DNA of 64,000 bases, taken from positions 3,338 through 67,337 of the forward strand of contig CAJUNP010000015.1 of NCBI GenBank assembly GCA_910587935.1, given 5' to 3'. This document shows, in pieces, positions 26,614 to 36,982 of this stretch (positions within the stretch are counted from its first letter, which is position 1; each line of letters begins with the position of its first letter). The notes beneath the pieces were generated by a model. That model searched no databases, was not told where the DNA came from, and saw nothing but the letters and a program-made list of their open reading frames with translations. The position numbers were made by a program, and so were the translations under genes. The stretch is from an uncultured Lachnospiraceae bacterium. Its GTDB lineage: Bacteria; Bacillota; Clostridia; Lachnospirales; Lachnospiraceae.

Positions 26614-28785
26614 TCACAGTTTTTTCAAATCTTCAACCAGGTTTCCCAATATCTGCATATTTGTATCTACGCTTCCGCCATTGTTCAGATTCCTTTGATA
26701 TAAATCGTCCGCTTTGTCGTAGTATTCTGCTATAATACTGTAATCCCGCTTTTCAATTGAAATTTTATTTTGAATCTCCGCATATAGCAGAGTAAGGTAC
26801 ATATAGCTTCTATAGTCTTCCGGATATATGTCAATCATTTCCAGCAGAGCCGCTTCGGCCTCTTCATATTGTTCCAGTGTCTGGTTAATAACGGCTATAT
26901 TCTGCAGTACATGGAAATTTCTATATCCGTTTTGAAGGATACCTTCAAAGCGGAGCAGCGCTTTTTCATAATAATCGGCCGCCCGATCCTCATTTTCCGC
27001 TTGTCCCGCTAATTCAAAATAGACATCCGCCAGTTTTTCGGACAGGCTTAATTCATAACTGCTGTCCAGTCGGCTGACAGCCGTTTCCAAGAGTTTTCTT
27101 TCTTTATCCAATGCATCTTCAATTTTATTTCTGCCATCCTCATAAATCTGGACGCCTGTTAAATAAGCATGATAGCATATATCACTGTCCTCTGTCATAT
27201 CCAATACTTTGCAGATCAGCGCTTCGGCCTCTTCATATTTCTTCCCGCTCAGAACAATTTCCGCCTTGGTCAGATAAACTTCCGCGTCAGAAATGCCTTT
27301 CTGCAGAGCGTCCTCCAGGAATTTTTCCGCTCCCGCGCTGTCATTGTCTCGGGCAAGCGCAATTGCGCATCTCGTATAATAAACTCCTTCACCGGGTTGA
27401 AATTCAATCGCCTTTTTATAACTGTCCGCCGCCAGATTGAATTCTTCCAGCCCCATATAACATTCTCCGGCCAGAAATTGTAACGTGGCCCACAAATCGG
27501 CGGTTTCTTCGGTAAGGTTTTTTGTATCGATCCGGATTTTCTGCACATTGGCTATGCCTTCCGCATAGCGCTGCCACATATAATAAATGTTTACCAGTTC
27601 TATATAGGCGGTTAAATCCTCCGGTCTCATTTCCACTGCGCTCTGACAGGCCTGGCTGGCTTCCTCAAACATTCCCTGCCGGTACAATTCATTGGCGCTT
27701 TCGATTTGCGCTGCGTAAGCGTTATATTCCTCCGCTTTCATCTTCTTATATCCAAGCGCGGTACATATCATGCTGACAGAGGCCAGCGCGATTACTATGC
27801 CTGCCAGAATATCCCTTTTGCGCGCATAGGAAACGTACTCATGATCCAGTTTTTTAATATTAACAAAAGCATCATGCATTTTCTCAGCAGTCTGAAAACG
27901 TTTGTCAGGTTCCTTCTGCATGGCCTTCTCTATAATGTATATCAATCCGTCGCTGACTCCGGCGCTGCGGTCTCCAAGAGGCGTTACCCGCGCCGTTGCC
28001 TTTTGCGGACGTTCCAGTGTAATCATATGATACAATGCGGCCCCCAGGCTGTATATATCCGATCTTTCATCAATTTTCGGAGAAACCTCGTATAATTCTC
28101 CGGCTGTGTCCGGTTGTATATAATTGCTCCCAAGTATTTCCGTCGCCTCATCCTGTATAATTCCACTGCTGAAGTCCGACAGAATTTCTGTTACATCTTG
28201 CCCGCCGTCCCTGTTATTATAAGAAATAGTTCCTTCTTTATTCTGTCTGACGCCGTACTGTTCCGGAGGGGAATATCCGTCGGAATGTGCCATGATGTCT
28301 TTTTTTGTGTCCTGCCCGATTGATACGTTAAAATCAATCAGACATACGTTTCCTTTAGGCGTAAGCATAATATTAGCGGGCTTTATATCCCTGTGTATGA
28401 TTGCCGGCGTCTGACCGTGCAAATAGGCCAGAACGTCCGACAATTGTGTTCCCCACCTGATTATATCCTTAGCCGCAAACTTCTTTCCCTTTTTTAAAAG
28501 CTGCTGGAAATTCTCCCCTTCAATATATTCCATCACGGTATATACCCGATTATTTTCTATAAAAAAGTCATATACCTGTGGAAGATAAGGATGGCTGAGA
28601 TTTTTTAAAATGTCCGCTTCTCCGCGGTTCTCAATAACGCCCTGCATATTGTCTTTTATCTTTTTTATCACAACCGGTTTTTCCAGCCTCAGGTGCTCGG
28701 CCAGATAAATTTCACCGCCTCCTCCCGATCCTATTGCTCTGATAACTTTATATGTGTTGTCCAGAACAGTGCCTTGTTCCATCAT
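26614..28785 (-). CDS. Membrane Ser/Thr protein kinase with TPR domain (T7SS operon)
   Basis: The N-terminal 290 residues are a Hanks-type kinase: glycine loop IGSGGGGEIYLAEH, lysine in PVVIKKIK, catalytic loop HRDIKPANIML (D133), and a DFN motif (D151) where DFG is usual. The activation loop ends in SPPEQYG. A TM lies at about residues 325-345 (ILAGIVIALASVSMICTALG). The C-terminal half is a chain of TPR repeats (ANELYRQGMFEEASQACQSA onwards). ATG 28785 is chosen for the AGGAGG seven bases upstream. With the PP2C phosphatase and FHA proteins of the same operon it forms a phospho-signalling circuit. The TPR part is predicted outside the membrane. Confidence 0.88.
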   Translation of the reverse strand: MMEQGTVLDNTYKVIRAIGSGGGGEIYLAEHLRLEKPVVIKKIKDNMQGVIENRGEADILKNLSHPYLPQVYDFFIENNRVYTVMEYIEGENFQQLLKKGKKFAAKDIIRWGTQLSDVLAYLHGQTPAIIHRDIKPANIMLTPKGNVCLIDFNVSIGQDTKKDIMAHSDGYSPPEQYGVRQNKEGTISYNNRDGGQDVTEILSDFSSGIIQDEATEILGSNYIQPDTAGELYEVSPKIDERSDIYSLGAALYHMITLERPQKATARVTPLGDRSAGVSDGLIYIIEKAMQKEPDKRFQTAEKMHDAFVNIKKLDHEYVSYARKRDILAGIVIALASVSMICTALGYKKMKAEEYNAYAAQIESANELYRQGMFEEASQACQSAVEMRPEDLTAYIELVNIYYMWQRYAEGIANVQKIRIDTKNLTEETADLWATLQFLAGECYMGLEEFNLAADSYKKAIEFQPGEGVYYTRCAIALARDNDSAGAEKFLEDALQKGISDAEVYLTKAEIVLSGKKYEEAEALICKVLDMTEDSDICYHAYLTGVQIYEDGRNKIEDALDKERKLLETAVSRLDSSYELSLSEKLADVYFELAGQAENEDRAADYYEKALLRFEGILQNGYRNFHVLQNIAVINQTLEQYEEAEAALLEMIDIYPEDYRSYMYLTLLYAEIQNKISIEKRDYSIIAEYYDKADDLYQRNLNNGGSVDTNMQILGNLVEDLKKL

Positions 28786-28860
28786 GATCTTTCCTCCTGA
28801 CACAAAGCAGATTTTGCTGCCCGTGTTATTGCTTTGGTAAATGCCCCAAAATATATCCTT

Positions 28861-29793
28861 CTATTCAGATTCCAGTTCTGGAGTGGGCGTGGGTGTCGGC
28901 GTGGGTGTCGGCGTCGGTGTCGGCGTCGGTGTCGGCGTGGGCGTGGGTGTCGGCGTGGGTGTCGGCGTTGGGGTGGGCGTCGGCGTCGGCGTGGGTGTCG
29001 GCGTCGGCATGGGTGTCGGCGTCGGCGTGGGTGTCGGCGTCGGCGTGGGTGTCGGCGTTGGGGTGGGCGTCGGCGTCGGCGTGGGCGTTGGGGTGGGCGT
29101 CGGCGTCGGTGTCGGCGTGGGGTCCGGTACTTTTTCCGGTTCTTCCGGGGGCTTTTGCTGTCCGCTGTTTTCCTGATTACCGGAATCACCGTTTCCGGAA
29201 TTTATTTGTTCCGGTTGTTCTTCCTGCGCGGCCGGTAAATCCGGTTCCAGCATCTGTGTAATTACCGCTTCCGGTTTATTCTGATCCTCACGTGTTTTTC
29301 CCTGTCCGCCGCCGTTATCTGTCTTTTTCCCGAGCCTGCCGTCACCTGTCAGTTCATACCCTAGTCTTCTGATCTCGTCCGCTTTATCCGTTTTGCCGGA
29401 CTGTTCGTAAATGCCCACAATTTTTAAGTATAACTCCGGATCATCCGGATATATGTTCAATGCTTTAAGCAGTACTTCAATTGCTTTATCCGCATCTCCG
29501 GCTTCATAGAGTCTGCTGGCTACCTGAAGAAATTCTTCGCTTGACGCAGCGTTACCGCCAACCATGTTTTTATAAGATAAAAGCACTTCTTCAAAACCAT
29601 AATTCATATAGTATTTATGGACTATTTTTACGCTGTTACAGTATATTTGCGTTGTACTGAGTTTTTCCGCATTGGCAACGATTACGCTGCTGCTTACCGC
29701 AATCCCGCATACTCCCATGAATACGATCTTATAACTGTTTTTAACTGATTTTATCCATTTTCTTCTGTTCACCCTGTAATTCTCCCTGAACAT
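28861..29793 (-). CDS. TPR protein with Pro-Thr repeat stalk (T7SS operon)
   Basis: A signal anchor (about residues 22-42, YKIVFMGVCGIAVSSSVIVA) is followed by two TPR-like helices pairs (residues 85-145), a Gln/Glu/Gly/Asn-rich linker and about 41 Pro-Thr dipeptides to the end (PELESE). Pro-Thr tracts form stiff extended stalks that cross the cell wall. There is no sorting signal after the stalk. The gene lies between the giant Ig-like protein and the kinase, and the shared TPR type with the kinase suggests interacting partners. Confidence 0.75.
   Translation of the reverse strand: MFRENYRVNRRKWIKSVKNSYKIVFMGVCGIAVSSSVIVANAEKLSTTQIYCNSVKIVHKYYMNYGFEEVLLSYKNMVGGNAASSEEFLQVASRLYEAGDADKAIEVLLKALNIYPDDPELYLKIVGIYEQSGKTDKADEIRRLGYELTGDGRLGKKTDNGGGQGKTREDQNKPEAVITQMLEPDLPAAQEEQPEQINSGNGDSGNQENSGQQKPPEEPEKVPDPTPTPTPTPTPTPTPTPTPTPTPTPTPTPTPTPTPTPMPTPTPTPTPTPTPTPTPTPTPTPTPTPTPTPTPTPTPTPTPTPELESE
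28876..29126. repeat. GC-rich hexamer minisatellite coding for Pro-Thr repeats
   Basis: About 41 copies of a degenerate 6-base unit (GGCGTC, GGTGTC, GGCGTG on the plus strand) run without a break except for one ACG-to-ATG change (PM in the protein). The variants themselves alternate in 12-base units. This tract can expand or shrink by slippage. The plus-strand reading (Gly-Val repeats) is only its complement. Confidence 0.85.
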
Positions 29794-32700
29794 TTACTTT
29801 ACCTGGATCACGATATCCTTTTTCACCGCCGCGCCGTCCATAGGTATAGAACCGTAAAAATCGTAAAGCCGGACAGCCGTCCTGATTTTATATTTTCCGG
29901 GCTTCAGTTTTTCATTATCCAAAGACACCGTTATGCTGTTGCGTTCCGTCCGGTCCGCTTTGATTCCCTCAGGCAGTCCCAGCACGGTTATCCTTACATC
30001 TGCGTCTGCGGGAGATTCCGTTTGTACGGGAATGGTTACGCTTTTACTGCCTTTGCTTTTATAAAGAACCGGCATTTCCTGCTTTTCCCATTTGATTTTG
30101 GACTGCCGCAGGGTGATGTTAACCGCTTTTTTCAGTATGTCGCCGTTACTTAGAAGTATATTTAACATGACGGTCTGTTTCTTTTTGGAAATCATGTTGT
30201 ACGGCTTTAATGACAATGTAAACTGTTTTGTATCCCGGTCATATACGACGGTAAAATCCTCCCGGTCAGAAGTGATATCTGCAATTTCGCTTGCCGTATG
30301 GCTCACGCTTGCCGTTCCTGTCATACAGGTATCCGTTCGATTGTATAAATCAATGCTTCCCTTCAGCTTTACCTTGACGGTCGGAAGAATATCCTCCACC
30401 GACACCTTCATGGATTTTGTATACTTTTTCCCATTGGCAGCCGAAGCTGTAATCTCCGCCTTATAGGTTCCTTTTTCACAATAGTCCCGAGTCCGGAATT
30501 CAATGCTGTACTCCCCGGCATCTTTTTTTACTTCCCATTGAAGATGATCAGAAAGTCTGCCTTTTGAATCGTAAAAATTTATATTATCCACAGCGCTTAT
30601 CGTTATATTTTTCTGTTTCATATATACGCGGACTGTTGCATGGTCATTGGCAAGCCACTTATTCAGGCTGATTTTGGCCTGACTTGTTTCCAGAGCAATT
30701 TTCCGCTCGTCTTCTACGACAACAGGAACCTTTAAAAGTATCTTGTCCGTCCACAGTTCCGAATTTTCCACGGTAATCTCCAATGTCTTTTTCCCGTATT
30801 TATCCAGTCCGCTTACGGTAATCCGGTCTTCCTTTAACGTACCGCCTTTGCTGACCACATAACCGTTCTGCTCGGAAATCCATTCATTTTCTTCGGGATT
30901 CCGGAGACTAAAGCTTACGGACGCTTCTTCGTCCTGCCCTTTATATACGAAAATCTTTTCCGGTGAAACGGAAAGCCTGGGTTTGGTTATAACGGTTTTA
31001 ATCGTACACTTTATTGGTACCGGATCAACATAATCTTTAAAATAAATCTGCAGTACCGCGTGATGGGTTCCTTTATCCTGCGTCCGGGCATGAAGCAGGA
31101 AACTGCCGTCCTTTTTCTCCACGCTGAATTTTTGTGCAATCCCGCCGGTTTTTCCGTCGGAAAGTTCCATCCTGTCAATTTCGGTCTGTGTAGTTATTTT
31201 CAGTTCTTCAACCGCATTTTTTTCGAATACATTGATTGTTGGCTGTTTCACTTTCATTTGGGGCTGCCGTCTGGTTACCTGAACCGGTATTTCCAGTATT
31301 CCCGTAAGGCTGTCCTGATTATGGCAGACATCCTTCAGTCTTTTTCCTTCTTCCGATTCGTCAAATTTTATTACCGCCCGGGCATATACCGTATAACTTC
31401 CCTTGTCCAGATACTCTGCGTCATACTGCAGGGTATAACCGGACAAAGAATTCCCCGCGATTGTAAAGCCGTCGTCCAAGTATTGTTTCCCTTTCCGGAT
31501 ATATGCCAGGCTAAGCGTTTCCACTTCCGTCCCCGCGCATGTCTGAATCGGAAGAGACAGAGATTCTTTTTTCAGCAGATTTACGGTCAGGCTTTTTTCT
31601 GTCAGAACCGGCTTTGTATCATAGATGTAAACCGGAACAGATACAAAAACCTGAGGCTGGGTTCGAACCGCACAGGTTAAAACGCAGCTTCCGTTCCCTT
31701 TTATGCGTAATCCTGCCTTTCCGTCACCTAAATCCGCTATGGCCAGCATCTTTTTATCCGACACACTCCACTTTAACGCGCCGTCTTCGATCAGGCCGCC
31801 GTTTCTGTCCATTACAAAACCTGTCAGTTCGATTTCCCTGCCGGGATCAGACGGAAGGTATAACGGAACCTGCGGGCTGACTTCCTGTTCCCCTGTGGCA
31901 AGCGCAGCGCAGACCTTAATGCCTGCAGCCTGTTTTTCGTCTGTAAGCGTTACCTTAAAAGATGTCTTTCTTCCCAAAAGATCGTTTTTTAGTTTGACGG
32001 TTATTGTGCTTTTACCGGTAACTGCATTCCCCGCGGGAACAATCAGTCCATTTTCGTTTACCGTACAGACGTCGGGATTACTGCTGCTGAATTCGCAGTA
32101 AGCGCCGTAATCTTTTCCGTCGTCTGCCATAACGCTTATCCGGTAAGAGGAATCCGGATTTACCGAATTGTTTTCCAGTATCTGATCGTTTATCTTTCGC
32201 AGTTTAATCCGGGATTCCATGGGTAAAACTTTAATTTCACAGGCAGCGCTTTTTGTACCGTCCAAAGACTCTGCGACAATATAGGTTTTTCCGTATCCCT
32301 TCGTCCGTACCGCTCCATAAGAATCCACAACCGCCACCGTTTCATCCATGGAACTCCATGTCACTTCATGGAGTCCCGGCGCGTTTTCCGGAAGCACGGC
32401 TGCAAGCAGATACAAATTCTTATCTTTTCCCAGCTCCACTTTACTGTGATTGAGAACAACCGACTTAATGCCGCTGTCCTGCTTTCTGACCTCTACGTAT
32501 ACATAACGGTTCAAATTGCTTCCGTCTGTTGTGGAAACGCGGACAAAGGTCTCTCCTTCCACGCCTCCCGTTACAAATCCGTCCGCATCCACCTGCAGGA
32601 TATCCGGGTTTCCGCTTTCATATTTAAAAATCTGGCTGACCCCGGAGCTATTGCCGTTTTTGTCCGTTGCTTCCGCCTGTATTTGTGCCCGGGAATCTTT

Positions 32701-35700
32701 TGTTCCAACCGTCGTAATGCAGCCCCCCAACAGCACTGCCCACAGGGAATTCGCTTTTTGTTTATTTACTTTTACGGTAATCTGCTTTTTGATTCCGTTT
32801 TCGGTTTCGATGGAAACAACGGTGGTTCCTTCTTTTAACGCATATATTTCCTTACCTGTACACTTAACAATTTGTTTATTTTCCGCGCTGAATGACAAGG
32901 CCTTTCCATCGGCGTCAGAAGGCGTGACATTGCAGTTAATAAGCGCCGTGCATCCCAGAGCGATCTCATAATAATCTCTTTCGGTGCGGATCTGTCTGAC
33001 CCCGATACCTGTCTGAAGATTGATTTTTGCCTTGTTCGAATCATTCAGTTTATCGGTTGCCGTAATGGTTACGGTTCCGCCTGAAACCGCTGTAACATTT
33101 CCGTTTTCATCCACTGCGGCTATGGTCTCATCGGACGACTCCCAGTAAAAATCTTCTCCGGGCGCCGGCCGGCCGTCGGCCGTTACTGTAATCCGGGTTG
33201 TTTTCGGCTCTTTTTCAGCCCACCCGTTTACATAGATTTTAGGTTCCTCGGACTGAAGGGACAGTATCCGGTTCGTATATATACTGCGTATTGTCAAACG
33301 TATGGGAGCGCTGGCTACGCCGCCCGGCGTTTGTGCCGTTAATTGAACGCTTCCGGTTTTTATGGGAATCACTTCGCCGCTATCCGTAACTCTTGCAATT
33401 TCAGGATTATCGGTACTGTAAAAAAGCAGGGGAGGCGCGTCTGAAATAATCTGCGGCTCAAAATGACCGTATAGCATAATCGGCTCCAACGCCCGCCGGG
33501 ATGCGGAGGTTTCCACTTCGGACACTGTAATAAGAGTGTTTTTGGAAAAACTCAGCCGTACATTTGCCAGCGGAATATTGACTCTGATAAAGCAGCTGGT
33601 TACCGCGCCGCCGCACTCCGCATACAGTTTTACCTGGGTATTTTTCATATTTGCTCCGCCGGCGGTAAGCGTTCCGGATGCGGGATCGAAGGAAACCGTC
33701 CCGTTTTGCAGCGCCAGTTCATTCCCGTCCAGATCCGTCATCCGCCACTTGATTTCGGGATGATCCGGGCTTTCGGGGAAAACCTTTATTTCCAGCTTTC
33801 TGGACTCATTGGGCAAAAGATTTATATGGCTTTCGCTCAGGGAGAGACGGGATACGCCGTTTTTAACCGTAACTTTTATCTGATCCTGAATCTCCGGATT
33901 GTCCCGGGAGGCGGCCGTAATTACCGCCGTTCCTTCTTTTAAAGCGCAAAGCCTGCCGCCTGGCGTTACAGATACTACGGCGGCATTGGACGACTTCCAA
34001 AAAATATCTTCTTTTGCACCGGCCGGATGTATGATATCTATGCCAAGCTGCCTCTGCTGGGAAACCCCCAGCACACACCGGCCCTGTGTATCCTGTTCTC
34101 CGCCCGTAATTTTAAACTCTTTGGGAACCTGGTAACAGCTGACTTTTACCTCTTTTGTTATCTGTCTTTCTTTGTCGGAAATAACGATCAGAATGGGGAT
34201 ATCTTCCCGCGACTCCGCTTCCGGTTTTGCAGTAACGTTTCCTGCTTCGTCAAAATATAAGTATCGGGTGTCTTCCTGGCGTTTCACCTTGTATTCAACC
34301 TGATCCGGCTGATATTCCGACGGATAGAAATCGCACGCAATCTTTCCCGTCCGCTTTTCCTTATTTACGCTGTTGGAACAAAGCAAAAAATGATCTGTAA
34401 AGGAAACGTCTTTAACCATTATTTTTACGGTATCCGAACCGTAGGTTTCAGAAGTTACCGTAATCTGCGCATATCCCGGAGATTTGGGAATCACTGTGCC
34501 GCCGGCCGATACCGACGCAACTTCTTCCCTGTCCGACGACCACTGCAGGCTTTCGCTTTCTTCAACCGGTTGGCCGCCTATGCTTGCCCGTAACGTTAAA
34601 TTTTCTCCAATCCATACTTCATTGCCTTCGATCGCTTCCAGTGCAATTTTTTCCTGGGTATGGGCCTTAATTCGGATGTTCGATCCTTTTCCCTGGGGAA
34701 AATTTTTCCATTCCGGCATATTCTGCCCAAAATCCATCCATTTCGTATTTTTATACACATAGCTTTGTCCGGATGCGGAGGCGTCCGGCCTGCAAATCGG
34801 ACTCCAGTCCGAATCGTTGGCGCCGTCAATCCAGAAGCTTTTAATATCGCCAGGCAGAAAATTTTTTCCTTCCACGATTGTTATTTCGACGGCAAAAAAA
34901 GCGTTTTCATCCCGGCTGCTTATGACGGGCTCGCAGTTAAACTGTTCCCTGTACTGCTCCAGGCCGACCGTATAATATCCCCATCGGCTGTATTCCTGCG
35001 TCGTAACCGGATTTTTAAAAAGAGGTTTTTTAAGTACCGGCTGGCTCTTTGCGCCGCCCGCCGGTTCCGCTTCCAGATATACCTGTATTTTATATTTTGC
35101 GTTTTGTGTATAGGTTCCGAAAGACACGGCGCTTACTGTTTCATGTAAACCTGCCTTCGGAAAAATATTAACGGCCTTTGCGCAATTATACGCCCCGTAC
35201 ATAAAATAACCGCCGCCGCCGTCATATTGATAGGTATGGGCATTCGGACTGTCCTTGGCGATATCGAAAGAATAACAGTTTACATAACCGTTATACAATG
35301 CGGTATCGTAGTAGGATACCCAGTAATAATTTTCGCCGTTATACCCGTACGGATCTTTGACCAGCCATGCGCCGTCCTGGCTTTCGCTTAAGCAATCCGC
35401 ATGTTGAAAGAAACCGCGGGGATACCGGTCATCCCATCCTACAATTGTAACGGCGTGCTCCATGCCGGATTGGGGTTTTCTGTCGTCCGGGCAATAATAA
35501 GATATCTTGTATGATGAATCAGATAATTTATTATCATTGAAACAATCCTCCAGCCTGTACAGGGATACCGCAACTTCTCCCTGCAGCATAACGGCATTTT
35601 TGATTTTATTCTTTTCCCGCCCGTGATACATATTTATGTTATGAAGGCGATATTTCAAGTCAGGCGCATCTGTATTTTTGACCGCATATCCGGCGGCGGC

Positions 35701-36330
35701 CGCCCACATTGCCGTATGTACGTTTCCTCTTCCCTGTCCCGGGTCTATGACAATATCCTTTGAAATAGCGCCGTATTTATCGTTTTGATCCTCTTTATTC
35801 TCGTTGTACAAACAGGAGACAAGGGCTTCCCGGCTGATGGATATCTTCTCTTCCGGGTACTTTTTCTTAAGGCCGGATTCCAGTGCGCTGCATAAAGCGT
35901 ATGCCCAGTCCCCGCCTTTTTCCTTGTCCTCTATTCCTTTTATCTGATTCCCCTGTTCTGCCTGCGGCAGAATATAGTCAGAGGGAAATGTGTCCGCTAT
36001 GTCGCTATAATTGGAAACCAGCATTTCCCTTACCGGCAGGGTATGTCCTTCCCCTTCCGCGGATTCCTCCGCCACGGCCAGAATTTCATTTCCGCTGACC
36101 GTTTTCCGAACGCTTTCTTTATAATCCGATTCTTCGGGGACTTCCTGCACGTCCGTCTGTATATCATTATCGCTCACCGAAATATTTTCGCTTACCGTAT
36201 TATCCGACACGGTCTCAGCCGGAGACGCTTCCGACCGGAAGCCGGACAGATCTGTAAACAGCAATGACGCCGCCAGCGCTATTCCCGTTATTTTTTTCAT
36301 TCTACTGTTTTTCATAACCGCACACTTCAT
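29794..36330 (-). CDS. Giant secreted protein: degenerate papain-like domain plus many Ig-like (Big2) repeats
   Basis: A signal peptide (residues 11-35) is followed by a Ser/Val/Asp-rich linker and, from residue 110 to about 345, a C1 papain-like domain of the clostridial surface type (DYILPQAEQGNQIKGIEDKE, MEHAVTIVGWDDRYP, WLVKDPYG, NYYWVSYYD). The catalytic Cys of the QGxCWA motif is Asp (D141 in KGGDWAY), and the Asn of VKNSWG is Asp (D326); only the His remains (H292). It is therefore probably not a protease. Residues 560-2178 hold Big2-type repeats (LQWSSDREEVASVSAGGTVI and similar) and other beta modules. There is no cell-wall anchor. It lies within the T7SS operon, eight bases after the upstream gene. 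Confidence 0.85.
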   Translation of the reverse strand: MKCAVMKNSRMKKITGIALAASLLFTDLSGFRSEASPAETVSDNTVSENISVSDNDIQTDVQEVPEESDYKESVRKTVSGNEILAVAEESAEGEGHTLPVREMLVSNYSDIADTFPSDYILPQAEQGNQIKGIEDKEKGGDWAYALCSALESGLKKKYPEEKISISREALVSCLYNENKEDQNDKYGAISKDIVIDPGQGRGNVHTAMWAAAAGYAVKNTDAPDLKYRLHNINMYHGREKNKIKNAVMLQGEVAVSLYRLEDCFNDNKLSDSSYKISYYCPDDRKPQSGMEHAVTIVGWDDRYPRGFFQHADCLSESQDGAWLVKDPYGYNGENYYWVSYYDTALYNGYVNCYSFDIAKDSPNAHTYQYDGGGGYFMYGAYNCAKAVNIFPKAGLHETVSAVSFGTYTQNAKYKIQVYLEAEPAGGAKSQPVLKKPLFKNPVTTQEYSRWGYYTVGLEQYREQFNCEPVISSRDENAFFAVEITIVEGKNFLPGDIKSFWIDGANDSDWSPICRPDASASGQSYVYKNTKWMDFGQNMPEWKNFPQGKGSNIRIKAHTQEKIALEAIEGNEVWIGENLTLRASIGGQPVEESESLQWSSDREEVASVSAGGTVIPKSPGYAQITVTSETYGSDTVKIMVKDVSFTDHFLLCSNSVNKEKRTGKIACDFYPSEYQPDQVEYKVKRQEDTRYLYFDEAGNVTAKPEAESREDIPILIVISDKERQITKEVKVSCYQVPKEFKITGGEQDTQGRCVLGVSQQRQLGIDIIHPAGAKEDIFWKSSNAAVVSVTPGGRLCALKEGTAVITAASRDNPEIQDQIKVTVKNGVSRLSLSESHINLLPNESRKLEIKVFPESPDHPEIKWRMTDLDGNELALQNGTVSFDPASGTLTAGGANMKNTQVKLYAECGGAVTSCFIRVNIPLANVRLSFSKNTLITVSEVETSASRRALEPIMLYGHFEPQIISDAPPLLFYSTDNPEIARVTDSGEVIPIKTGSVQLTAQTPGGVASAPIRLTIRSIYTNRILSLQSEEPKIYVNGWAEKEPKTTRITVTADGRPAPGEDFYWESSDETIAAVDENGNVTAVSGGTVTITATDKLNDSNKAKINLQTGIGVRQIRTERDYYEIALGCTALINCNVTPSDADGKALSFSAENKQIVKCTGKEIYALKEGTTVVSIETENGIKKQITVKVNKQKANSLWAVLLGGCITTVGTKDSRAQIQAEATDKNGNSSGVSQIFKYESGNPDILQVDADGFVTGGVEGETFVRVSTTDGSNLNRYVYVEVRKQDSGIKSVVLNHSKVELGKDKNLYLLAAVLPENAPGLHEVTWSSMDETVAVVDSYGAVRTKGYGKTYIVAESLDGTKSAACEIKVLPMESRIKLRKINDQILENNSVNPDSSYRISVMADDGKDYGAYCEFSSSNPDVCTVNENGLIVPAGNAVTGKSTITVKLKNDLLGRKTSFKVTLTDEKQAAGIKVCAALATGEQEVSPQVPLYLPSDPGREIELTGFVMDRNGGLIEDGALKWSVSDKKMLAIADLGDGKAGLRIKGNGSCVLTCAVRTQPQVFVSVPVYIYDTKPVLTEKSLTVNLLKKESLSLPIQTCAGTEVETLSLAYIRKGKQYLDDGFTIAGNSLSGYTLQYDAEYLDKGSYTVYARAVIKFDESEEGKRLKDVCHNQDSLTGILEIPVQVTRRQPQMKVKQPTINVFEKNAVEELKITTQTEIDRMELSDGKTGGIAQKFSVEKKDGSFLLHARTQDKGTHHAVLQIYFKDYVDPVPIKCTIKTVITKPRLSVSPEKIFVYKGQDEEASVSFSLRNPEENEWISEQNGYVVSKGGTLKEDRITVSGLDKYGKKTLEITVENSELWTDKILLKVPVVVEDERKIALETSQAKISLNKWLANDHATVRVYMKQKNITISAVDNINFYDSKGRLSDHLQWEVKKDAGEYSIEFRTRDYCEKGTYKAEITASAANGKKYTKSMKVSVEDILPTVKVKLKGSIDLYNRTDTCMTGTASVSHTASEIADITSDREDFTVVYDRDTKQFTLSLKPYNMISKKKQTVMLNILLSNGDILKKAVNITLRQSKIKWEKQEMPVLYKSKGSKSVTIPVQTESPADADVRITVLGLPEGIKADRTERNSITVSLDNEKLKPGKYKIRTAVRLYDFYGSIPMDGAAVKKDIVIQVK

Positions 36331-36337
36331 TTCCTGT

Positions 36338-36910
36338 TTATTTTCTGTAATTCACATTTTGACCGGAAAATTCGCTTAAATCCGTTACGATTGCTTCCGC
36401 CTTATCCCGTTCCGGATATATGTACAGCTCATGCTGCAGTTCCTGATCTGTAAGGCACATTCCGGTATCCGCCAAAGTTTCGTCCTGATACTCTTTCAGT
36501 CTGTACTTTCCTGCCAGTCTGATACAAATGAGGGACATACTGTATTCCATCTGCTGTATATCGGAATATAAAATTTCATATACTTTAACCCGTACGCCGT
36601 TTCCGTCATGGTAGTCCTTCTCCCCGTAAACAACCTGAAGCTTCTCTTTGAAAAATCTCAGGGTCAGACCGATCGTTTCATATCCCCCTCCCGCTTTCGA
36701 GCCCTGAAAGGCTGCCGCCAATATGACCAAGGGCATAATAATATTGCCGAAAACCGCTCCCACGTCCAATTTACCGTCCATAAGCGTCTTAAACAGCGCG
36801 ACGGCAATATAAAAAATTAAAACTACTTTTACAACGGCCCACAGCTTGGACGAAGCTTTTTTATTTACAAATATGCTGCTGATCATAGAATATTCTTTTT
36901 CGGAATTCAT
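36338..36910 (-). CDS. Two-TM membrane protein with PH-like tail (T7SS operon)
   Basis: Two hydrophobic segments (about residues 22-42 and 52-70) are followed by a 110-residue cytoplasmic domain (LTLRFFKEKLQVVYGEKDYH, YEILYSDIQQMEYSMSLICI) whose strand pattern resembles the YcxB/PH-like fold. Architecture is the same as that of the 38949-39659 protein. Together they may be the membrane parts of this secretion system, where the classical EssA/EsaA/EssB are not seen. That is inference from position. Confidence 0.6.
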   Translation of the reverse strand: MNSEKEYSMISSIFVNKKASSKLWAVVKVVLIFYIAVALFKTLMDGKLDVGAVFGNIIMPLVILAAAFQGSKAGGGYETIGLTLRFFKEKLQVVYGEKDYHDGNGVRVKVYEILYSDIQQMEYSMSLICIRLAGKYRLKEYQDETLADTGMCLTDQELQHELYIYPERDKAEAIVTDLSEFSGQNVNYRK

Positions 36911-36982
36911 TCATGTTCTCCTCTTTTTCTGAAACGGAATCCGGCAGACAACTCTCCGGCTGTCCGCCTGTCCGTTTTGCAA

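Noticed and set aside
28876..29126. Regular short repeats that might suggest a CRISPR array
   Set aside because: The unit is 6 bases with no unique spacers and lies inside a coding sequence; it is a minisatellite.
28841..29261. Long plus-strand frames of Gly-Val, Arg-rich and Ala-Ser-rich repeats
   Set aside because: They are the complement and other frames of the Pro-Thr minisatellite in the minus-strand gene, with no ribosome site or start of their own.
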